Position numbers and translations under genes: made by a program. Source: CAYUVA01 sp964448115 [NCBI: uncultured bacterium] (GTDB lineage: Bacteria; CAYUVA01). From it: a DNA stretch of 64,000 bases. Of this stretch, positions 58,877-64,000 are shown one piece after another (the stretch's first letter is position 1; every line of letters begins with the position of its first letter). The notes under the pieces are model-generated. The model did no database searches, was not told the DNA's origin, and saw only the letters and a program-made list of their open reading frames with translations. The DNA lies in contig CAYUVA010000016.1 in the NCBI GenBank assembly GCA_964448115.1, positions 19,791 to 83,790 on the forward strand. Reading direction: 5' to 3'.

Positions 58877-61800
58877 TTACTCGTCCACCACCAGGAATGG
58901 CCAGGGCTTACTAGCCAGCATATCTGTGCTAGTCGCGATGAGTTCCAACGGTACCAGCATCGGTGTTAATCCACCCTGCAATGCAGCGGTGAATCCCCAG
59001 AAGCCGTCATCAACGCCGAAGTCTCCGTGAGCACCGTCATCATATAACAGGATTCCAGTGGGTCCCATGTAGTAGATCTCTACGCTACCCACAATGATGT
59101 ACTGGTCATCGGGAGCATAAGCAAGTAGTATCAGGTTACCGCCTGCGCTAGCCGTGAGCCTTGTATCCCAATACCCTCCGATCAGTATGGATGGATAATG
59201 GGCAGGCACTGTCGGCGTAGCCGTTACTGTAATCGTAGGTGTCGGACTTGGAATCTCGGTTTCTGTTGGGGTTGGCGTTGCAGTAGGCTCAACGGTGGGG
59301 GTTAAGGTCGGTGATGCGCTGGGTGCTTCAGTGTTGGTGGGAGTGAAGGTTGGAGTCTTGCTGGGAATTGGAGTATTGGTCGGCACATCGGTAAATGTTG
59401 ATGTTGCCGAAGGTGTTACCGTCGGGGTGGAGGTATCCGGTGGCGTATCTGTAACCGTTGGCGTAAAGGTCGGAGTTACCGTACTGGTTGGTGTCCTGGT
59501 CGGGGTAAGGGTCCGGGTGTTGGTCGGGGTTATCGTATCGGTCGCTGTCGGAACCAAGGTGGGAGTATTTGTATAAGTCGGCGTTTGTGTCCAGGTCTCT
59601 GTGGGTACGAGTGTCATGGTCGATGTCGGCGTAACTGTTGGCGTATTAGTCGGCGTGTAAAAGATCTCCTCGTACTCGACCCAGATCTCATAATAATAAT
59701 TCTCGCCGTAATTTCCCGCTTGCTGCTCTTTAACCATCAAGTAATAAGTATCATTGCGATCAAACTCGTAGTCGATCCGGGAGTTAGGCTCCTCATCATA
59801 GTCTGCGTTTTCAGCCAGCTTGGTGGTTCCATCGCTGTCATACAAGTATAAGTAAGTATCGCATAGAGATCCCAAGTTATCGGTCTGTATGGTGTAAAGT
59901 CTTTGCACTTGTCCGCTGAACCTCATCCAGTCTCGATCCAACGCATTGCATATATAGTGTAGCTGCGCGGTACCGTCGGTAAGGATCTCCTTGGCAGTTG
60001 CGAAAGAGTCATCCGGTTCATAGATATCGACATCCGAGCATGGCGTTTGAGTCGGAGTATTGGTTACAGTTGGGGTTAAGGTGGGAGTCAAGCTCGGAGT
60101 TCTGCTTGGGGTCATCGATGGCGTCATACTGGGTGTCTTGGTAGGGGTGAATGTATTGGCTGTGGTCGGTGTTATCGTCGGTGTTGCAGTCGGGACCAGG
60201 GTCGGAGTCGCGCTCGGAGTAACTGTCGGCACACCGGTAAAGGTATTAGTTGGAGTTACCGTCATGGTTGGAGTGCGAGATGGCGACATGGTTGGAGTCA
60301 AGGTCGGTGTGCCGGTCTTGGTTGGCGTCCAGGTCGGAAGGAAGGTCATGGTCGATGTCGGCGTCAAGGTTGGGCTTCGAGTCATGGTTGAAGTGGGGGT
60401 TCTGGTCGGAGTGCGCGTATTGGTCGGCGTCGGGGAAGGTGTTGATGAGGGAGTACTGGTCGGTGTGTGGAAGATCACCTGGATGTCATAATAGGCATCG
60501 TTGCCCCAGCCACCTGCCTCATCAATGATCTTAATATAGTAAGTATCATCACTAGGCATAGAATAACTGATCAGAGATTCCGGTCCACCCTCAAAATCAC
60601 TATTCTCCGCAAGAAGGTCCATTGAGGAGTTATACAAGTACAGATATGTATCCGCTTCAGAGCCAAGATTGCTAGTCCATATAATATAACTTATATCGGC
60701 AAAGCCGCTGAACTTATGCCAATCCTGATCATTATCGTTACAGAAATAATGTAGATAAGATACCCCAATAGTCAATATCGGCTTTGCAGTTGAACTATCA
60801 TTGTCCGGCTCGAACAGATCAACCTCAACACAGGCTGTGTTGGTGGGGGTCATGGTCGGTGTTGATGATGGAATGGCGGTATCTGTAGCGGTCAGGGTTG
60901 GGGTTAAAGTAGGCGAGCTTGTCCCGGTTGCGGTCGGAGTCAGGCTCGGTGTCAGCGATGGCGTGCTAGTGGGGATATCGGTTATAGTAGGTGAAACGGT
61001 CGGCGTAAGGCTAGGCGTAAGTGTGGGAGTGAATGTCGAGGTGCTGGTTGGGGTGCTGGTCGATGTCATGGTGGGTGTATCAGAAGGCGTGCTGGTCGGA
61101 GTTACAGATGGAATCTGCGTGCTGGTATTCGTAGGAGTTAAGGTGGGAACATCGGTCGGCGTGTTAGTATATGTTGGCGTCAATGTCGGCGTATTACTTG
61201 GTGTCCAGCTCGGTTCGCCGCTAGGTGTGGGCGACAAGGTAGGAGTGTTAGTAGGCACGCCGGTATTAGTTGCAGTTGGAGTTAAGGTCGGCGTCAATGA
61301 TGGGGTATCCGTGGGCAGGGAAGTCGATGTAACCGTCGGTGTTATTGTCGCAGTCGAGGTCGGTATATCGGTTGCAGTACTGGTTGGGGTACCGGTAGGC
61401 AGATCGGTCGCTGTATTGGTCGGGGTGTAGGTGGGTATCGCCGTTGAGGTATTGGTCGGGGTTGAGCTGGGAAGCGTGGTGGCAGTATTGGTCGGCGTTA
61501 GCGTCGGAGAATTGGTCGGTGTAGGCGAGATGGTTGGTGTATCCGATGGCGTATAGGTCGCCATCCCCGATGGAGTTACTGTCGGTGTATCTGTTGGGGT
61601 CGGTGTGCTGGTAAAAGTGTAAGATGGAGTCGATGATGGCGTACTTGTCGGAGTGATGGTAGGCAAGGTAGTTGGCTCCATAGTCGGTGTGGGGGTCATC
61701 GTTGGTGTCTCGCTCGGTAGCGGCGTTATGGTAGGCGTGTCTGTGGCGGTCATTGTAGGTGTATTAGTAATAGTCGGCGTGTTGGTTGGGGTCGGGGTAT

Positions 61801-64000
61801 AATATAGATTCTGCTCGTCTGCTCCAATATCGATCTCCCCGTAAGTTCTTGGTTCGTAATCATAATCATCATTCGGTGCATAGGTATCCCCAGCGGCATC
61901 TATACAACACGAGTCGGAAAGGATGTGATAATCGCTGTTTGGTACATCGACAAACCTGGGATCGCAGGAGATATTCCCCGCTGAACCGATAAGCGTGGGA
62001 TTGCTCTCGTTGAGATCGCAGTATTTTACATAGGTTGTACTAATATAACTCCCATCGAGATCGTCATATATGGGACCACCTTGGACTACGATATTATGCC
62101 AATAGATGTTGTTGAAGGCGTTTACAGCAGAGGAATGGTATCCACCAGCTCCATATAAATCCGCCTCGTTATAGGCAATGGTGTTGTTGACCATATATAC
62201 ATTTCCACCAGAATAGGCATAAATTCCACCACCGCGGTTGCTGACCGTGTTCTCCACCAGGAAGTTGTTTCGCACCATCACCCTTGCATTGTTAAAGGCT
62301 AGCGCTCCCCCTCGATTAGCGAAATTGCCAGCGAAATAGTTGTATTCAATGCGAGGATAAAGATCTGGATTGTCCCCCATCACAAAGGATAGATAAACAG
62401 CCCCTCCATCCATGTTGGTTGTGTTATTGATGATGATATTGTTCTTTATATCAAATGAAACAAACTCACCTTTGATGCCTCCGCCGTAGTTTGGCGAGTT
62501 TCCACCGGTTACCAAGAAACCATCGATATGTGCGCCTTCTGCGCCGATTATAACCGAGTCACTCCCGCTACCCTGCAGAACGCTTGTATAACCGCGTGGA
62601 TCTCTCGTCCATCCCGGATACTCATAGCCCCCATAAATGGGAACATTCATCTTCATCAGGTAGTCTCCATAATAAAGACCGTTAGCTACCCTGATGGTAT
62701 GATTCATATCCGATCTTGCGGTATCTAACGCCTCATGCAGGCTCCTAAATGGCTTGGAAGCGGTGCCATCCGAATCGCCTCCCGTGTATCCAGCATAGAC
62801 ATAAATATCGCTCCACGCCGGATAAGATGTGGGGGTGCCAGTGGCGGTCGGTGTCCAGGTTGCAGTCGGCGTGCCGGTTGATGTGGGAGTATTAGAGGCT
62901 GTAAAAGTGGGAAGGAAGGTCGGCGAATTTGTGGGCGTGGTAGTCGGGTTCAAGGTCGGTGTTGCTGTTGGTGTGTGGGTATCGGTTGAGGTAGGCGTAT
63001 AGCTTGGGGTTACGCTTGGAGTCATGGTGTTGGTCGGGGTAAAGCTCGGAGTCATCGATGGCGTCCCAGTAGGCGTTGTGCTTGGAAGATCGGTACTGGT
63101 TGGGGTGTTAGTCGGGGTTAGAGATGGTGTTCCGCTTGGAGTCATGGTCGGAGTATAGCTCGGAGTATGGGTCGGGGTGAGCGATGGAGTTTCAGTCGGA
63201 GATGTAGTAGGTGTGCCGGACGGTATATCGGTGGCTGTCGGGGTATTGCTAGGAGTCATGCTGGGAGTTAAAGACGGAGTTTGTGTGGGCGTATTTGTTG
63301 GCACATTGGTATCCGTTGGCGTTGCACTGGGCGTCATGGACGGTAATTGTGATGGTGTCATGGTCGGAGTAGTGCTTGGCATTCCGGTGGCTGTGGCGGT
63401 CATTGTAGGAGTAAGGCTCGGAGTTAGCGTAGGTGTGGCACTGGGAGTGCTGGTGGGAGTATGTGTTGGCGTCCCGCTTGGAGTCTCCGATGGAGTTTTG
63501 GTTGGAGTTAGACTTGGTGTTTGGGTTGGTGTAAGCGTCGGTGTATCAGTCGCTGTTGGTGTCAAAGAAGGTGTACTGGTGGGAGTGTTGGTCGGGGTGA
63601 TCGATGGGGTTAAAGAGGGCGTTGAGCTAGGTGTAATAGTCGGCGTAACCGTTGGTGTTGGTGTCGGCGTAGGGGGCGGTGACAAGCCGATAGCCTCATC
63701 AGCGCCAACATCGACCTCACCGGTGGCGTTCTCCCTGGTCTCTCGATCATAATCGAGAATCGGTCCTGAACTCAGATAATCAATACATGGAGAATGATTT
63801 CCCAGATGGTAATCCCATCCATCTCGATTCTGAAAAACCGGGTAATCCTTGAAGTTTCCGGTTCCTGCTTCTACATCCACTGTTTCGTTGAGATCCGAGT
63901 CGTCCATTGTGTAATTATAAAGATTATCGATATTTCCCCAGACGATATTCCCGGTTGATGAGATCCCCGAACCAACGCTTGATCTATCTACCCCGCCATA
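58877..64000 (-). CDS. Giant secreted Thr-Pro-rich protein with beta-helix and pre-peptidase C-terminal domains (5' part beyond the window)
   Basis: The minus-strand frame is open to base 64000, so at least 1707 codons are present and the true start is outside; an ATG at 63907 is internal. Order from the N-side: end of a right-handed beta-helix (GNFKDYPVFQN...GEVDVGADE), Thr-Pro tract (about 63685-62828), a full beta-helix of pectate-lyase-like repeats (YPAWSDIYVYAG...GEIDIGADE; about 62826-61810), Thr-Pro tract (61800-60840), a pre-peptidase C-terminal domain (VDLFEPDNDSSTA...; 60835-60475), Thr-Pro tract (60470-60045), a second such domain (VDIYEPDDSFATA...; 60045-59655), Thr-Pro tract (59655-59205) and a C-terminal domain (GYWDTRLTA...PWPFLVVDE) shared with the C39-like protein. 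It is probably an adhesin or surface-bound polysaccharide-related protein. Confidence 0.85.
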   Translation of the reverse strand, partial: YGGVDRSSVGSGISSTGNIVWGNIDNLYNYTMDDSDLNETVDVEAGTGNFKDYPVFQNRDGWDYHLGNHSPCIDYLSSGPILDYDRETRENATGEVDVGADEAIGLSPPPTPTPTPTVTPTITPSSTPSLTPSITPTNTPTSTPSLTPTATDTPTLTPTQTPSLTPTKTPSETPSGTPTHTPTSTPSATPTLTPSLTPTMTATATGMPSTTPTMTPSQLPSMTPSATPTDTNVPTNTPTQTPSLTPSMTPSNTPTATDIPSGTPTTSPTETPSLTPTHTPSYTPTMTPSGTPSLTPTNTPTSTDLPSTTPTGTPSMTPSFTPTNTMTPSVTPSYTPTSTDTHTPTATPTLNPTTTPTNSPTFLPTFTASNTPTSTGTPTATWTPTATGTPTSYPAWSDIYVYAGYTGGDSDGTASKPFRSLHEALDTARSDMNHTIRVANGLYYGDYLMKMNVPIYGGYEYPGWTRDPRGYTSVLQGSGSDSVIIGAEGAHIDGFLVTGGNSPNYGGGIKGEFVSFDIKNNIIINNTTNMDGGAVYLSFVMGDNPDLYPRIEYNYFAGNFANRGGALAFNNARVMVRNNFLVENTVSNRGGGIYAYSGGNVYMVNNTIAYNEADLYGAGGYHSSAVNAFNNIYWHNIVVQGGPIYDDLDGSYISTTYVKYCDLNESNPTLIGSAGNISCDPRFVDVPNSDYHILSDSCCIDAAGDTYAPNDDYDYEPRTYGEIDIGADEQNLYYTPTPTNTPTITNTPTMTATDTPTITPLPSETPTMTPTPTMEPTTLPTITPTSTPSSTPSYTFTSTPTPTDTPTVTPSGMATYTPSDTPTISPTPTNSPTLTPTNTATTLPSSTPTNTSTAIPTYTPTNTATDLPTGTPTSTATDIPTSTATITPTVTSTSLPTDTPSLTPTLTPTATNTGVPTNTPTLSPTPSGEPSWTPSNTPTLTPTYTNTPTDVPTLTPTNTSTQIPSVTPTSTPSDTPTMTSTSTPTSTSTFTPTLTPSLTPTVSPTITDIPTSTPSLTPSLTPTATGTSSPTLTPTLTATDTAIPSSTPTMTPTNTACVEVDLFEPDNDSSTAKPILTIGVSYLHYFCNDNDQDWHKFSGFADISYIIWTSNLGSEADTYLYLYNSSMDLLAENSDFEGGPESLISYSMPSDDTYYIKIIDEAGGWGNDAYYDIQVIFHTPTSTPSSTPSPTPTNTRTPTRTPTSTMTRSPTLTPTSTMTFLPTWTPTKTGTPTLTPTMSPSRTPTMTVTPTNTFTGVPTVTPSATPTLVPTATPTITPTTANTFTPTKTPSMTPSMTPSRTPSLTPTLTPTVTNTPTQTPCSDVDIYEPDDSFATAKEILTDGTAQLHYICNALDRDWMRFSGQVQRLYTIQTDNLGSLCDTYLYLYDSDGTTKLAENADYDEEPNSRIDYEFDRNDTYYLMVKEQQAGNYGENYYYEIWVEYEEIFYTPTNTPTVTPTSTMTLVPTETWTQTPTYTNTPTLVPTATDTITPTNTRTLTPTRTPTSTVTPTFTPTVTDTPPDTSTPTVTPSATSTFTDVPTNTPIPSKTPTFTPTNTEAPSASPTLTPTVEPTATPTPTETEIPSPTPTITVTATPTVPAHYPSILIGGYWDTRLTASAGGNLILLAYAPDDQYIIVGSVEIYYMGPTGILLYDDGAHGDFGVDDGFWGFTAALQGGLTPMLVPLELIATSTDMLASKPWPFLVVDE
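59205..59655 (-). repeat. Thr-Pro tract 4 of the giant protein
   Basis: Encodes tandem TPTxTPT-type repeats with nearly every third codon Pro or Thr, giving a periodic GGNGTN pattern in the plus strand. It links the second pre-peptidase domain to the C-terminal domain. The plus-strand frames here, read as VGV repeats, are shadows. Confidence 0.9.
60045..60470 (-). repeat. Thr-Pro tract 3 of the giant protein
   Basis: Same repeat type as the neighbouring tracts, joining the first and second pre-peptidase C-terminal domains. Units vary in sequence, so this is a drifting low-complexity linker rather than an exact satellite. Confidence 0.9.
60840..61800 (-). repeat. Thr-Pro tract 2 of the giant protein
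   Basis: About 960 bases encoding some 320 residues of Thr, Pro, Ser and Asn-rich units (TPTNTPT, TPSLTPT and similar), the longest linker. It separates the beta-helix from the first pre-peptidase domain. Confidence 0.9.
62828..63685 (-). repeat. Thr-Pro tract 1 of the giant protein
   Basis: About 860 bases of the same Thr-Pro-rich repeat, following the end of the first, truncated beta-helix and leading into the second one. Confidence 0.9.

Noticed and set aside
59295-61430. Plus-strand open frames encoding VGV-rich repeats (59295-59576, 60060-60491, 60801-61430)
   Set aside because: They lie exactly opposite Thr-Pro repeat tracts of the giant protein and follow from its codon bias; they have no ribosome binding sites and no recognisable domain.
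62828-63685. CRISPR array or satellite in the periodic repeat region
   Set aside because: The repeats are degenerate protein-coding Thr-Pro units without constant repeat/spacer lengths, and no cas genes are present.
63177-63752. Plus-strand 191-residue VGV-repeat frame
   Set aside because: Same shadow effect opposite Thr-Pro tract 1.
63905-63907. ATG as start of the giant protein
   Set aside because: The frame continues open to the window edge with beta-helix-like sequence (GNIVWGNIDNLYNYT), so the ATG is internal.

Overview
The window reads as chromosomal DNA from an uncultivated, probably anaerobic, diderm bacterium. Diderm: a TonB-type C-terminal domain, a periplasmic HtrA-type protease and very long secreted proteins. 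Anaerobic: an electron-transfer flavoprotein, a 2-oxoacid:ferredoxin oxidoreductase, ferredoxin-like DUF362 proteins and a selenocysteine elongation factor (SelB). The Thr-Pro-rich (TPTxTPT) linkers are common in genomes of several candidate phyla, but nothing here fixes the phylum. Coding density is high, many genes overlap by ATGA, and there are no phage genes, transposases or CRISPR arrays.

Region 1 (1-10289, plus strand) is the most novel metabolic locus. It holds the end of a DUF362/ferredoxin gene, two acyl-CoA dehydrogenases, EtfB, an EtfA fused to a divergent 4-hydroxybutyryl-CoA-dehydratase-like flavoprotein, an acyl-CoA ligase fused to a chorismate-mutase-like tail, a DAHP synthase and a second DUF362 protein. 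Several domains (second dehydrogenase, dehydratase-like half, mutase-like tail) lack residues that define their families' known activities. I infer a CoA-thioester redox pathway tied to the shikimate pathway; substrate and product are unknown.

Region 2 (10292-16920, minus strand) is a Gld-type ABC transporter with its GldG-like and DUF4340 partners, followed by an HtrA protease. Region 3 (17081-28925) holds a DUF2142 membrane protein, an XRE-cupin regulator, a glycosyltransferase, a DUF123 (GIY-YIG-like) protein, CutA, ThrRS, IspF (opposite strand) and an XPB-type helicase with a helicase-associated partner.

Region 4 (28915-33465, minus strand) places tRNA-His, histidyl-tRNA synthetase, a histidine-ammonia-lyase-like enzyme and a lipoprotein in a row. 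The tRNA lacks the usual G-1:C73 pair and the synthetase has a matching divergent motif 2. Region 5 (33702-43929) contains a HEAT-repeat protein, a DUF4097/DUF2089 pair, a methyltransferase, KorB/KorA/ferredoxin, a sigma factor with a MerR/HspR-type regulator, an FtsW/RodA protein and Rho.

Region 6 (44065-64000) holds a C39-like secreted protein, an orphan solute-binding lipoprotein, SelB, a diacylglycerol-kinase-family protein, a pseudoreceiver-pseudokinase-TonB fusion, a hexapeptide acyltransferase, nicotinate phosphoribosyltransferase, an EndoQ-like/UvrD fusion and a giant Thr-Pro-rich beta-helix protein that runs off the right edge. Family calls rest on motif recognition by eye; residue comparisons with reference enzymes are from memory and need alignment.
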